In this document: positions 5,650-14,319 of the stretch, piece by piece
Numbering within the stretch: position 1 is the first letter of the stretch
How the letters are laid out: each line of letters opens with the position of its first letter
Virus record (IMG/VR): IMGVR_UViG_3300028800_000018
Coordinates: 1-48,077 of that record
DNA length: 48,077 bases
Reading direction: 5' to 3' (one strand)
DNA from: a virus
Notes under the pieces: generated by a model
Database searches by the model: none
The model's input: only the letters and a program-made list of their open reading frames with translations
Told to the model about the DNA's origin: nothing
Made by a program: the position numbers and the translations under genes

Positions 5650-6167
5650 ACGACGACGTCACCCCCGAACCGGCGACAGCGGAGGATGTAGCAAAACCGG
5701 TAGCGCCGGCCCCGAAGAAGATCGTGCGCCGCGGCCGCCTCTCCCCGCCCGAGACGCAGACGTTCGAACGGCGCCTCGAGCTCACGAAGGCCGCCGCGCG
5801 CAAGCTCGCGCGCGAAGCCAAGACGAAGCTGCCGTTGCGCCTGGGCGTCTCGCTCGAGCTTCACGAAGCGCTCGTCGCGATCGCCGAGAAGATCGGCGCC
5901 TCGAAGGTTCCGGACGTCGCCGTGCGCGCGATGGAGATAGGCGCGCAGCAGTGGGCGAGCACGCTGAAGATCCGCGCCGACGGTATGACGCCGCTCACGG
6001 TCTTCGAGCGCACGCCGGCCGCGGCGAACGCCCGCGACTACGGCGGTCCGGGCGAGCAGCGCATCCGCGATGAGATCGCCGAGCAAGCGCGCCAGCGCGC
6101 CGAAGAGCACGCACAGCAAGCCGAGAAGCTCCATGTGCCAGGGCGACGTCGTGCTGCCGCTCTCTGA
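5646..6167 (+). CDS. RHH-like protein with coiled-coil tail, 173 aa
   Basis: ATGA overlap with the upstream gene fixes the start. After a low-complexity Pro/Lys N-terminus, residues 60-100 (LPLRLGVSLELHEALVAIAE, KVPDVAVRAMEIGAQQW) have an RHH-like layout. The C-terminus is a charged, probably coiled-coil helix (DEIAEQARQRAEEHAQQAEK). Its end overlaps the second co-chaperonin-like gene by 35 bp. Confidence 0.6.
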   Translation: MNDDVTPEPATAEDVAKPVAPAPKKIVRRGRLSPPETQTFERRLELTKAAARKLAREAKTKLPLRLGVSLELHEALVAIAEKIGASKVPDVAVRAMEIGAQQWASTLKIRADGMTPLTVFERTPAAANARDYGGPGEQRIRDEIAEQARQRAEEHAQQAEKLHVPGRRRAAAL

Positions 6168-6561
6168 TCTACGGTCGGCCCTGGCCGATTGCGCGCGCGA
6201 AGTGCGATGGACGCCCGCGCACGCCGGCGCGATCCTCTGCGTGCCGCTCACCGACGAAGGCACGTCCGGCGGCGTCACCGTGCCGGGCTACAAGCAGCGG
6301 CACAAGTTTCAGGGGCTCGTCGTCGCGGTCAACAAGACGAAGGACGTCGTCGTCGGCGACCTCATCAACTTCGATATGGGCCGCGGCGAGGAGATCCGCA
6401 CGTACGCCGGTGAGACGTACTTTCACGTCACCGAAGACAACGCGAGCGGCATAGACGAGGAGTTCCGCGCCAAGCTCGAGGCGGCCGAAGCCGCCGCCGC
6501 GGCGCCGAAAGAACAGCAACTTGCCTCCGGCCTTTGGATTGCGACCGATGCACCCGCTTGA
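6133..6561 (+). CDS. GroES-like co-chaperonin 2, 142 aa
   Basis: MCQGDVVLPLSDL is preferred as start, inside the upstream gene's end. Residues 34-100 follow the Cpn10 order: AGAILCVPLTDE, a TSGGVTVPGYKQ mobile-loop-like segment, FQGLVVAVNKTKDVVVGDLI and YAGETYFHVTEDN. An Ala/Glu-rich tail follows. It diverges strongly from the first copy at 4983, so the two may serve different substrates or one may be a regulator. The fold assignment is by motif only. Confidence 0.6.
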   Translation: MCQGDVVLPLSDLRSALADCAREVRWTPAHAGAILCVPLTDEGTSGGVTVPGYKQRHKFQGLVVAVNKTKDVVVGDLINFDMGRGEEIRTYAGETYFHVTEDNASGIDEEFRAKLEAAEAAAAAPKEQQLASGLWIATDAPA

Positions 6562-6799
6562 TAAGCAGATGGCCGTCATCGTCTCGCGCCAGGAGCTCTG
6601 CCGGCGAATCAACGCGCTTCCGGAGAACGCCGAGATCATCGTCGTCCACAACGTCCGCACGATCACGGACGGTCGCCCGGACGACCAGGGCGGCGTCGAC
6701 GTCGTCGGGATTCACCCGGCGGTTCTGAACGAGCGCACGTCCTGGCTGCTCCATTCGGTCATCGCCTTTCTCTTCTCGGGGGTATACAAGCGTGAGTAG
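6548..6799 (+). CDS. Hypothetical protein, 83 aa
   Basis: MHPLDKQMAVIVSRQELCRR is the likely start, overlapping the upstream stop; MAVIVS at 6569 is an alternative. The first two thirds are alpha/beta (AEIIVVHNVRTITDG). A C-terminal hydrophobic segment (TSWLLHSVIAFLFSGVY) may be membrane-associated. No family is recognised. Confidence 0.6.
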   Translation: MHPLDKQMAVIVSRQELCRRINALPENAEIIVVHNVRTITDGRPDDQGGVDVVGIHPAVLNERTSWLLHSVIAFLFSGVYKRE

Positions 6800-7001
6800 A
6801 TCATCACTCGGCAACGAGCTCGTCGAGACGCGCTGCGTCTTCTGCGGATCGCAGGTCGGCCGGCCAGGCGGCTGCGCCAATGGGCGCCACTGTCATTTCT
6901 GCCGCACGGACGAAATGCGCGCGGCCGACCCGTGCATCCCCGGCCGCGACCACCATTGGGTTCGCGGCCACGAGTTCCAGCGGATTCCGGTGCAACCGTG
7001 A
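6792..7001 (+). CDS. Zinc-binding hypothetical protein, 69 aa
   Basis: GTG start overlapping the upstream stop. CVFC (residues 15-18), C28 and HCHFC (33-37) make a zinc-ribbon-like cluster, followed by a His-rich DHHWVRGHEF segment. The next gene starts at its stop (GTGA). A small nucleic-acid- or protein-binding zinc protein is the best guess. Confidence 0.65.
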   Translation: MSRSSLGNELVETRCVFCGSQVGRPGGCANGRHCHFCRTDEMRAADPCIPGRDHHWVRGHEFQRIPVQP

Positions 7002-7558
7002 ACACGCCTAACGAAATCCGCCACGTCGTCATAGAGACAATCCCGCACAACCTGCAACGGTACGATACGGTCGGCGACTATTTCTACGGGACCGGCGCCG
7101 AAGCGGGCCAACTCGAAATGAAGGTCTCCGATATGGGGGACTGGCGGTTCGGGATGGCCTGCGCCGTGCACGAGCTCGTCGAGGCGTCGCTCCTGGTCGT
7201 CGACCGTGTGAGCGAGGGCGACGTCTCAGCCTTCGACGAGGCATACGAGGCCGCGCGCCAAGAGACGCTCAAGTATCGAGGAAAGCACGCCCCGATTGGC
7301 GGCGACGTGCAGGCGTACCGCGACCGATACGAGTGCCAGTGCGTCATCGACGACGCGAGCGAACCGGGCGAAGACCGCCATGCCCCCTACCGCAAGCAGC
7401 ACGCGGTCGCCGACGCGATCGAACGAACCTTCGCGGCGGCGCTAGGCATCGTCTGGAAGGACTACGAAGAGAAGGTCGTCTCGATGGTATGGCGCGGCGG
7501 CCACGACCCCTACGGGGAGAACGGAGAAGCATCAGAAGATGCCGACGACCAAGGGTAA
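6998..7558 (+). CDS. Hypothetical protein, 186 aa
   Basis: GTG start (VNTPNEIRHVVIETIPHNLQ) overlapping the upstream stop as GTGA. The sequence VGDYFYG, WRFGMACAVHELVEASLL and the C-terminal HAVADAIERTFAAALGIVWKDYE suggests an alpha/beta protein with conserved-looking acidic and His residues (HELVE, 67-71 region), conceivably metal-binding. Similar short proteins occur in phage genomes as domains of unknown function. Role not assigned. Confidence 0.65.
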   Translation: MNTPNEIRHVVIETIPHNLQRYDTVGDYFYGTGAEAGQLEMKVSDMGDWRFGMACAVHELVEASLLVVDRVSEGDVSAFDEAYEAARQETLKYRGKHAPIGGDVQAYRDRYECQCVIDDASEPGEDRHAPYRKQHAVADAIERTFAAALGIVWKDYEEKVVSMVWRGGHDPYGENGEASEDADDQG

Positions 7559-7823
7559 GAAGCCACGATTCACCGCCAAGGATGATCGCCAGGCGTCGCA
7601 CGTCGCGAAGGCGATGAAGAAGCGCGGCCTGACGGCGAAGGAAGCCAAGTCCGTCGGCTACGCGACCGTCAACAAACAGAAGAGCGCGCGCAAGAAAACG
7701 TCTCGCAAGAAGACGTCGGCAAAGAAGGGCGCGAAGTTCTCAGCCGCCGCCACCGCGCGCAACCGCGAAGGCAAACCGGACAAGGCGCCGATGCGCCGCA
7801 AACGTAACAAGGGCCGCTCTTAG
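7539..7823 (+). CDS. Lysine-rich basic protein, 94 aa
   Basis: Extremely basic (MPTTKGKKPRFTAKDDRQAS, then repeated RKKTSRKKTSAKK), histone H1-like in composition. Overlaps the upstream gene by 20 bp. It is the first of four small basic proteins in the late arm (also 10298, 10508, 18425); binding to packaged or host DNA is a plausible role but is inferred from charge only. Confidence 0.7.
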   Translation: MPTTKGKKPRFTAKDDRQASHVAKAMKKRGLTAKEAKSVGYATVNKQKSARKKTSRKKTSAKKGAKFSAAATARNREGKPDKAPMRRKRNKGRS

Positions 7824-7844
7824 CGGCAGAAAGAGAGACCGCTC

Positions 7845-8183
7845 ATGGATCGACGTTTCGGTGGGGGCCAGGCGGTTCCCGACGTCAACGCGCTCGCAGC
7901 GCAGAACAAAGTCATCGAGGCGCAGAAGGAGCTTGCCGCGATGCAAGTCGCGCAGCAGACACGCGACAAGAAAGTGCAAAACGCGATCAACCTTATTCTC
8001 TTGCCGTTGCAGACGCCTGACGGCGTCGTGCGCCAGGACCCCGAGAAGACGCCCGAGTCGATCAGCGCGCGCGCGGCAGCGTACAAGTTCCTCGAAGGGT
8101 ATTTCAGTACGACGACCGATCTGGAAGCCGGCATCCCGGTTCGCGAGTTGACGGCGATCGACTCACCGGTTCTCACGGCCTAG
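7845..8183 (+). CDS. Hypothetical protein upstream of the terminase, 112 aa
   Basis: Starts MDRRFGGGQAVPDVNALAAQ after an AGAGAGACC site. Residues 12-50 form a Gln/Lys-rich helix (NKVIEAQKELAAMQVAQQTR) and the C-terminal half is alpha-helical with SISARAAAYKFLEGYF. Its place two genes before the large terminase makes it a candidate small terminase subunit, but no HTH is evident. Confidence 0.6.
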   Translation: MDRRFGGGQAVPDVNALAAQNKVIEAQKELAAMQVAQQTRDKKVQNAINLILLPLQTPDGVVRQDPEKTPESISARAAAYKFLEGYFSTTTDLEAGIPVRELTAIDSPVLTA

Positions 8184-8187
8184 CGCG

Positions 8188-8454
8188 ATGGCTCGGTTTT
8201 TCATACGACGCAATCATCCGTACGCGGGCATGGTGACGCTCAGTAAGATTCCGGGCGGCAGTTTCGTCGCGAAGGAAATGATCGTATCGGAAGCCGAGTT
8301 CATCGCCGCAACCGTCAAGTACATGCGGACACTGTCGCCGGCGGAGAAAAAGGATCTTCGCCGCGCGACGCCCGTTGACGATGGACCGCCGCCGCCACCG
8401 AGCAACGGCGACAAGAAGTTTCGCGTCGCTAGAGTAGCAAGCGCAGCGACCTAG
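8188..8454 (+). CDS. Hypothetical protein adjoining the terminase, 88 aa
   Basis: MARFFIRRNHPYAGMVTLSK opens a small basic protein with a helical middle (VSEAEFIAATVKYMRTLSPA) and a Pro-rich linker (DDGPPPPPSNGDKK). Its TAG overlaps the terminase GTG. It could be part of the packaging complex; no motif proves it. Confidence 0.6.
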   Translation: MARFFIRRNHPYAGMVTLSKIPGGSFVAKEMIVSEAEFIAATVKYMRTLSPAEKKDLRRATPVDDGPPPPPSNGDKKFRVARVASAAT

Positions 8455-10253
8455 TGCCTCGCGGCCCGCGCGCGGCCGCGCAACCGCGGCCCGAGCTCGA
8501 CGAGCAGCAGATCCGCCAAGCGGAGTACATGCTCCGCGACACCTTCACGTTCTGGCAAGAGACGGATACCTGGCCGTGCTATGAAGAGCCGCACCGTGAA
8601 ATGTTCGGCATCCTCGATGAGTCCGGTCCGGACATGTCTCACGAGCGATCCAAGCCGACGTCCACCATGTTTCTCGGGCCTCGGTTCTCGTACAAAACGT
8701 ACGGCGCCGCTAAGTCGATCGCGCGGCGCGTCATCAAGTATCCGGATATCTCGATCGGCATATTCCGGTCGACGCGAGACGAAGCGCGCAAGCTCATGCG
8801 CCTCGTCAAAAACATTCTACGAAGCCAGCCGGTCGTGCAGTATTTCGGCGATCCGTATTTCGGCGCGCAGGCGTGGAACGAAGATGAAGTCGTCGTCCCG
8901 TGGCGCACGGTCAACCGCGCGGACCCGACGCTCTTCACGATGGGCACGAGCGGCACGTCGACCGGTAATCACCCCGACTACATTTACGGCGACGACCTTG
9001 TAACCGAAGTCAACGCAGACTCCCCAAAAGAGCAAGAGAATCTCTGGAGCTACATCGAGGCGTTCCAGCCGCAGCTTCCGTCGTGGGGCGGCCTGCTGCT
9101 CACCGGCACGCGCTGGTCGTCGATCGACTGTTACGGCCGCGTCATCGCGCTTAACGAAGCCGCGCAGCGCGCCGGTAAAGACGTAGAGCAACTGCCCTGG
9201 AAAGTCATCATTCGCCAGGCGGATGAAGAGCTCGCCGACGGATCGCGCAAACTCTACTTTCCGGCCTACCTTACCGAAGAGCGTATCGCCGATCTCAAGC
9301 TCATGGTCGAGGCGCGCCGCTTCAATGCGTGGATGTATAACCGGATGGTCGATCCGGCCGACAAGCCGTTCAAGCCCGAGCACATCCACCTTTTTAACGG
9401 ACCGTATCGCTTCGACTATCCGTACAAGCGTACGATCCAGTTGCTCGACCAGCAGTTCGCCGGCGAGAAGGTGCGCCTGTACGTCGCCATGATCGTCGAC
9501 CCGGCGCTCACCGACGAAGTCGGCTCGTGCGGGTACGGCCTGACCGTCATCGGGTGGGATCGCAAGCGACGCTGGTTTGTGCTCGAGTCGCGCGAGCGCG
9601 TGCTCCTCCCCTCGCGCGCCGAGTCTATTATTACCGAAATGCTCCTGCGATACCGGCCGAACCGCATGCTGATCGAATCGGCCGGCGGCGACGCCGGGCT
9701 CATCGCCGCGATCGGTGCCTTCATCGAACGCGAGCACCTCGACTGTATCATCCAGCCGTTCTCGGCGCTCCAGCACGAGAAGTTCGGCAAACGCTCGAAG
9801 GACCAGCGGATTCGGGAAATGGAGCGGATCGTTTCGGCCGACGACGTCTACTTTCGCGTGGCCGACGACCCGAAGCGGTCCGAGCTCTTCGGCGGTTACT
9901 GTTACGACCTGCTCAAGCAGATCGACCACTGGCCGTCCCTCACGCGCAACGACGCGATCGACTCCTGGGCGATGGGCCGGTACGTGCTCCCGTACGTCCC
10001 GACCGACGAGGGCGAGTACGAAGACGACCTCTCGACGGCCAACCCGGCCGAATGGGATATCTCATGGAAGGACTCTGCCGGGATCTCGCACGGTCTGCCG
10101 GCGGAGAAGGCCGCGGCCCTGGCCCTTGGGCCGCCGCCCGGCGCCGACGCCGCGCGCTGGCTCGAGTCGCTCGAGTACGGAACGCCGCGACCGGGGTACA
10201 GGCCCGGAGCGCGCACGGCCGAATACTTGCGGAGCCGACGCCGCACGGGGTAA
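8454..10253 (+). CDS. terL: Terminase large subunit, 599 aa
   Basis: This is the packaging ATPase-nuclease that drives DNA into the prohead through the portal. GTG start, overlapping the previous stop. A degenerate Walker A is visible at residues 74-82 (LGPRFSYKT), Walker B at 175-183 (DYIYGDDLV), a coupling-type TGTRWS at 217-222, then an RNase H-like nuclease with D349 (IVDPALTDE), E408 (LIESAGGD) and a late acidic residue in RNDAIDSWAMG. The layout and length fit T7-like terminases, usually about 590 aa. Its neighbours (portal, scaffold, capsid) confirm the module. Confidence 0.92.
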   Translation: MPRGPRAAAQPRPELDEQQIRQAEYMLRDTFTFWQETDTWPCYEEPHREMFGILDESGPDMSHERSKPTSTMFLGPRFSYKTYGAAKSIARRVIKYPDISIGIFRSTRDEARKLMRLVKNILRSQPVVQYFGDPYFGAQAWNEDEVVVPWRTVNRADPTLFTMGTSGTSTGNHPDYIYGDDLVTEVNADSPKEQENLWSYIEAFQPQLPSWGGLLLTGTRWSSIDCYGRVIALNEAAQRAGKDVEQLPWKVIIRQADEELADGSRKLYFPAYLTEERIADLKLMVEARRFNAWMYNRMVDPADKPFKPEHIHLFNGPYRFDYPYKRTIQLLDQQFAGEKVRLYVAMIVDPALTDEVGSCGYGLTVIGWDRKRRWFVLESRERVLLPSRAESIITEMLLRYRPNRMLIESAGGDAGLIAAIGAFIEREHLDCIIQPFSALQHEKFGKRSKDQRIREMERIVSADDVYFRVADDPKRSELFGGYCYDLLKQIDHWPSLTRNDAIDSWAMGRYVLPYVPTDEGEYEDDLSTANPAEWDISWKDSAGISHGLPAEKAAALALGPPPGADAARWLESLEYGTPRPGYRPGARTAEYLRSRRRTG

Positions 10254-10297
10254 CATGAGGGCGCCAGGTACACGTTTCAGCCGAAAAGGAGGGCGCC

Positions 10298-10507
10298 GTG
10301 CCCGCTAACGTCTCTCAAAAGGCCGCCGCAAGGGTGAATACCGTCCAGTCGGTACAGAAATCCCTCGGTATCCAGGGTCCGAAGGGACTCCCCGGCAGCG
10401 GCGCCGGGCGCCAAACGCTTCCGGAAAGCCTCGGCCTCGGTCGCACCGGCAAGCGGACCGCGACGAAGGTCGGCCGCAATCACCTGCGCGACTCGATGGG
10501 CCTGTAG
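10298..10507 (+). CDS. Small basic protein, 69 aa
   Basis: GTG start behind a strong AAAAGGAGG site. The protein is basic and low in acidic residues (MPANVSQKAAARVNTVQSVQ, then GRTGKRTATKVGRN). Gly/Pro turns in the middle suggest disorder. It lies between terminase and portal, next to another basic protein, and may bind DNA. Confidence 0.65.
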   Translation: MPANVSQKAAARVNTVQSVQKSLGIQGPKGLPGSGAGRQTLPESLGLGRTGKRTATKVGRNHLRDSMGL

Positions 10508-10759
10508 ATGGCGACGAAGATCACGCAGAAGCCGAAAGTCACCCGCAAGAGCCCGGCCAAGGCCAAGAAGATCGGCGGCGGACCCAAGAGCGCGCCGCAC
10601 GTGCACGGCCTCGCGCGCCAGGAGAAGAAGACCGCCGGGACCAGCGGCGGGCACGGAACCGTGCAGCTTCCCAAAGGCGTGCCGGTCGTCGAATACAAAG
10701 GCGAAGGCAAGGGGAAGGGCTTCGGACCCGGCGTTAAGGTAGTCGGCGCGCGCGGCTAA
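10508..10759 (+). CDS. Small Lys/Gly-rich basic protein, 83 aa
   Basis: Starts immediately after the preceding stop. Lys-rich N-terminus (MATKITQKPKVTRKSPAKAK) and a Gly/Lys-rich C-terminus (YKGEGKGKGFGPGVK) are consistent with a disordered DNA-binding protein. It forms a pair with the gene at 10298. Confidence 0.65.
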   Translation: MATKITQKPKVTRKSPAKAKKIGGGPKSAPHVHGLARQEKKTAGTSGGHGTVQLPKGVPVVEYKGEGKGKGFGPGVKVVGARG

Positions 10760-10765
10760 AGCCGC

Positions 10766-10945
10766 ATGACGGCCGAAGAGTTTGAGCGCCGTTACGCCGA
10801 GCGAAGCGGTTTAACGGTAGATAGGCTTCGCGAACTCGGGCGAGTAGTCGCGCCTTGCGATTGCGGAGACGCGATCTGCGAAGGGTGGATTTCAACTCGC
10901 CAGGAGTGGGTCGACGACGATGCCGCGATGAGGCGACGTGCCTAG
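10766..10945 (+). CDS. Small cysteine-cluster protein, 59 aa
   Basis: A short gene (MTAEEFERRYAERSGLTVDR) with a helical N-terminus and a C-D-C-G-x4-C-E-G-W knuckle at residues 31-41, a pattern seen in small zinc-binding phage proteins. Its TAG lies 5 bases inside the portal gene's GTG start, so the two are coupled. Confidence 0.65.
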   Translation: MTAEEFERRYAERSGLTVDRLRELGRVVAPCDCGDAICEGWISTRQEWVDDDAAMRRRA

Positions 10946-13034
10946 AAAAAAGCGCTTAGTTAGGCAATTAACTCGCTCTCCGCGCAGTCAGGTCATCCGC
11001 GACGCCGGCGCCGGGCAGCTCTCGAAAGAGCAGTGGCCGATCGTTGCCTCCGATGCGTGGCAATCCATCATTTCCGCGATCGGTACGCGCGCCGCGCTCG
11101 AGGCCAACCTTCGTACCGCCTACGCGCTCTACGAACGCGACAACCGCGACGAGGGAATCGAAGACGACCCCTACGTCGACTCGAGCGATCTCACGATCCC
11201 CCTCGTCTTCTCCAAGCTGCGCCGGCAGAAGATCGACGTCTCGAGCCTGACGTTCGTCCCGGATTTCTACCTCTTCACCGGCCAGGACGAAGAATCGCTT
11301 GCCAACGCGAGCGACATGCAAACGCGCTGGAATTCCGATTTCAACCGCCTGCGCGGGCCGTATCCGTCGTGGAAGAAGTCGCACGACAGCCTCTTGCACA
11401 AGTCGCTGCGCGACGGCACCTCGGTCATGGAGTGCTCCTGGGTCAAGGACGAGCGGCTCCAGCGCTACAAGGTCGAGACCCCCGTCACCGATGACGATGG
11501 TGTCCCGATCGTCGACGAAGAGAGCGGCGAAGTCCAAACCAAGCCGGAGTACGTCACGATGCCCGTCACCGTGTACGACGGCGTCGTGCTCAATCCGTGC
11601 CTTCTCAAAGACGTCTTGCTCATGCCCAACGAGGCGCAGAGCGTCGAGACGGCCGCCGCGGTTGCGATCTACCACCTGTACTACGAGAGCGACCTGCGCG
11701 CGATGGTCGAAGACGGCATCCTCGACGAAGAGTGGGTGAACCGCGCGCTCGAGTACGACCCGCAAGGGTACTCCGATATCGCCTCGCGCTTCCAGGGCGT
11801 CTACAACTGGACGGCCGGCGGCCAGATCGACGTCGGCGTCGGACAAGGCCAAGGAATCGCCGCCGAGCAGTTCGTCAACCGCGGGCCGCTCGGCGTGTGG
11901 GTCGTCTACACGCGCCAGTACGATTTCGACGGCGACAAAATCGAAGAGCCGAACATCCTCTTCATTCACGAAGTCTCGGGCTACATGATCGGGCACTGCC
12001 CCGATACCGATATGGCGCCGATGCGGTTGATTATCTCCTTCGCGCCGTACCCGCGCCCGGACTCGCCGTACGGATTCGGCGTGCCCGAGCTCATCGGACC
12101 GTTCCAAGCCGAAGCGACGTTGCAGTGGAACCAGCGAAACGACGCCGTCTCGACGCGCCTGGAAGTGCCGCTCCTGACCGATACGAACATCGAGATCAAA
12201 GACTCGAATATGTCGTGGGGCAACGGGCGCGTATGGTGGGTCAAGGGGAACGCAACGCAAGGCTCACTGCAAAATGTTCTGTGGTATCCGCAGCTTCCAG
12301 AGGTTCCGCTCGCGAGCTACCAGCAGGAGAGCCAGGTTCGCAGCGATGCGGACTCGGTTCTCGGTGGATCGTCGCAGCCGAGCACGAGCCGCGAGAGCGC
12401 GGCCGGCGTCAAGACGCGATCGGCGGACGCCGATATGGGCACGAACGATATCGCGATGGAGCTCCGCTACGTCTCGCATCAGATATTCGATGCGATTTGG
12501 AGCCTGACGCTTCAGTACGGGTTCAACGCCGACGGCACCGAGCGCAACCCGCCGCCGGGTGCCAAGCCGCTCACGAAGCAAATGATGCAGCTTCCCTACA
12601 AGCGCAGTATCGCCGGGGAAGACGATCCGCTCGACAAGCAGGCGCAACTCGAGGAAATGCTCGGGTTCTACAAGACGTTCGCAGAGTCGCCGTTCATCCA
12701 GGGCGATCTCATGCACCGGTACAATTTCGAGCGTGCGGTCGCGAGCAAGTTCGGTATCGGCGGGCTCGACGGCATGTGGGGCACGCCGGATGAAGTAATG
12801 AAGATGAAGCAGGCGCAGGAGCAAGAGGGCGCAGAGAAGGCCAAGATGGAGAAGCAGATGGGTACTGCGAAGATCCTGCAAATGCTCAACCGCGGCCGAG
12901 GCGGCACGTCGGGCAACCCGCTCCTCGATGCGATTCCGCCGGACTTTGGCGAAGATCCGCAGCAACAGCAAGGGCAACAGCCGGGCGCGCAGCCGTCACA
13001 GAACGGCGCGGCGGCCGCAGCGGGGGCAGGATGA
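10938..13034 (+). CDS. Portal (head-tail connector) protein, 698 aa
   Basis: Position directly after the terminase, length about 700 aa and the overall pattern mark it as the dodecameric portal through which DNA enters and leaves the head. Visible are an N-terminal helical wing (residues 40-130), SWKKSHDSLLHKSLRDGTSV, a long beta-rich stem region, PYGFGVPELIGPFQAEATLQ preceding the crown, and a Gln/Gly-rich disordered C-terminus (PQQQQGQQPGAQPSQ). It has a GTG start. Family assignment is by synteny and architecture; no catalytic motif exists in portals. Confidence 0.85.
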   Translation: MPRKKRLVRQLTRSPRSQVIRDAGAGQLSKEQWPIVASDAWQSIISAIGTRAALEANLRTAYALYERDNRDEGIEDDPYVDSSDLTIPLVFSKLRRQKIDVSSLTFVPDFYLFTGQDEESLANASDMQTRWNSDFNRLRGPYPSWKKSHDSLLHKSLRDGTSVMECSWVKDERLQRYKVETPVTDDDGVPIVDEESGEVQTKPEYVTMPVTVYDGVVLNPCLLKDVLLMPNEAQSVETAAAVAIYHLYYESDLRAMVEDGILDEEWVNRALEYDPQGYSDIASRFQGVYNWTAGGQIDVGVGQGQGIAAEQFVNRGPLGVWVVYTRQYDFDGDKIEEPNILFIHEVSGYMIGHCPDTDMAPMRLIISFAPYPRPDSPYGFGVPELIGPFQAEATLQWNQRNDAVSTRLEVPLLTDTNIEIKDSNMSWGNGRVWWVKGNATQGSLQNVLWYPQLPEVPLASYQQESQVRSDADSVLGGSSQPSTSRESAAGVKTRSADADMGTNDIAMELRYVSHQIFDAIWSLTLQYGFNADGTERNPPPGAKPLTKQMMQLPYKRSIAGEDDPLDKQAQLEEMLGFYKTFAESPFIQGDLMHRYNFERAVASKFGIGGLDGMWGTPDEVMKMKQAQEQEGAEKAKMEKQMGTAKILQMLNRGRGGTSGNPLLDAIPPDFGEDPQQQQGQQPGAQPSQNGAAAAAGAG

Positions 13035-13300
13035 ACGCAACCCTTCAGGCACAGGAAGAGCGCGAGAAGCGCGAGGCCGCAGCGGCGTTCGACCTGCTCG
13101 AGCATCCGGCTTGGGCCGACCTGCTGCGCGACGTCGCCAGAGAGGCTAAGGGTGCGCGCGGCGCGCTCTTCAACGACCCCGACAAAGACAACGTCCTACG
13201 CGCACGGGGAGCGCTCGCAGTTCTCAGGAATATAGTGCTCGCCGTCTACCGGCGCGCGAATCAGCAGCTACCGCCGCACGTGGCGGCACTATTCGAGTGA
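13031..13300 (+). CDS. Hypothetical helical protein between portal and scaffold, 89 aa
   Basis: ATGA overlap with the portal gene. Almost entirely helical (MNATLQAQEEREKREAAAAF, LRARGALAVLRNIVLAVYRR) and charged. Small proteins at this place in podovirus-like genomes are often of unknown function. Confidence 0.65.
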   Translation: MNATLQAQEEREKREAAAAFDLLEHPAWADLLRDVAREAKGARGALFNDPDKDNVLRARGALAVLRNIVLAVYRRANQQLPPHVAALFE

Positions 13301-13311
13301 AAGGATCACCC

Positions 13312-14313
13312 ATGAAGACGGACGAGTTCGACCTGCAACTGTTTTCGACGCCGGGGCCGATCGACGAAACGCCGGGCGATGAGGACGAGCTTCCGGATGA
13401 CCTGGCCGACGAAGCCGTCGAGCCGGCCGTCGTCGGAGCCGAAGAGGAAGAGGAGGAAATGCCCGATGACCTCCTCACCGAAACCGAGCTTCTCGAGCGC
13501 CGCGCCGCGCGCGGAACGCAAGAACCGCTCGAGCCGGCCGCCAGGCAGCGAGAGCGCGACGACGATCGCAGCGCACTCGTCTCCGAGCTTCGCGATATCT
13601 TCGGAACGCTCGCGCAGCCGCAACCGGCGCACCGTGAGGCCGAGCAGCCGCGGCAGTATCAGCCGCCGCCGCCTCCCTCTCCGGAGAAGTTGCAGGAGCT
13701 CACCGACAAGATTCTGAGCGAGCCGGGCGGCCTTGCCAAGGCGCTCCTATGGTCTCGCAAAATGGGCGCGCAGGATGCGCTTGCACAGATGGCAGGCTCG
13801 TCCGAAGGCCGCGCGGCGATGGAAGCCTCGGCCGATACGTTCGTGCAAAACTTCATTTCGCGCACGGTCAACGATCCGAACACGAAGTTCGCGAAGGCGA
13901 CGCGGCCGGTCTTCGAGTCGATGCTCGAGGAAATGGACCTCACGCCGCTCGTGAGCATGACGCGCGAGGACCGGAATAGCTGGCTCAGAGAGACCTGGGA
14001 GCGGGCCGGGTTCCGAGCGATCACCCGGAGCGCCGGCACGAAGAAGCCGCCGTCACCGGGCGTCGCGCGCGGCGCTGGCGCGCGGCCGGGCGGACCAGGC
14101 GCAGGCCGTGGCCGGGTCGTGCTGCGGATGAGCGACCAGCAGAAGCGCGATATGCGCGCGGCCTCCCCGCAGTTGTTCGCCGGTCCGGAGGGTGAAAAGC
14201 GCTTTCTGCGGCAAGTGTGGGAGATCGAACACGGCGTTACGAGCAGCGCGCAGGTGCGCTCCATGACGCGCGACTCGATGAGATTCTCCGACGCTGTGAA
14301 TTTTGGGGGCTAG
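13312..14313 (+). CDS. Scaffold-like capsid assembly protein, 333 aa
   Basis: ATG 13312 has an AAAGGA site; a GTG at 13297 is an alternative. The protein starts MKTDEFDLQLFSTPGPIDE; the DLQLF motif is typical of N-termini of head proteins. A long acidic segment (residues 20-60, Glu/Asp-rich) and a Gln/Pro linker precede a helical half and a basic Gly/Arg segment near residue 260. Location between portal and capsid supports a scaffold role, which would guide capsid protein assembly and then leave. Confidence 0.65.
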   Translation: MKTDEFDLQLFSTPGPIDETPGDEDELPDDLADEAVEPAVVGAEEEEEEMPDDLLTETELLERRAARGTQEPLEPAARQRERDDDRSALVSELRDIFGTLAQPQPAHREAEQPRQYQPPPPPSPEKLQELTDKILSEPGGLAKALLWSRKMGAQDALAQMAGSSEGRAAMEASADTFVQNFISRTVNDPNTKFAKATRPVFESMLEEMDLTPLVSMTREDRNSWLRETWERAGFRAITRSAGTKKPPSPGVARGAGARPGGPGAGRGRVVLRMSDQQKRDMRAASPQLFAGPEGEKRFLRQVWEIEHGVTSSAQVRSMTRDSMRFSDAVNFGG

Positions 14314-14319
14314 ACCTAG

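Noticed and set aside
8817-9929. 370-aa minus-strand ORF over terL
   Set aside because: Antisense to a clear terminase gene, with shadow-type composition.
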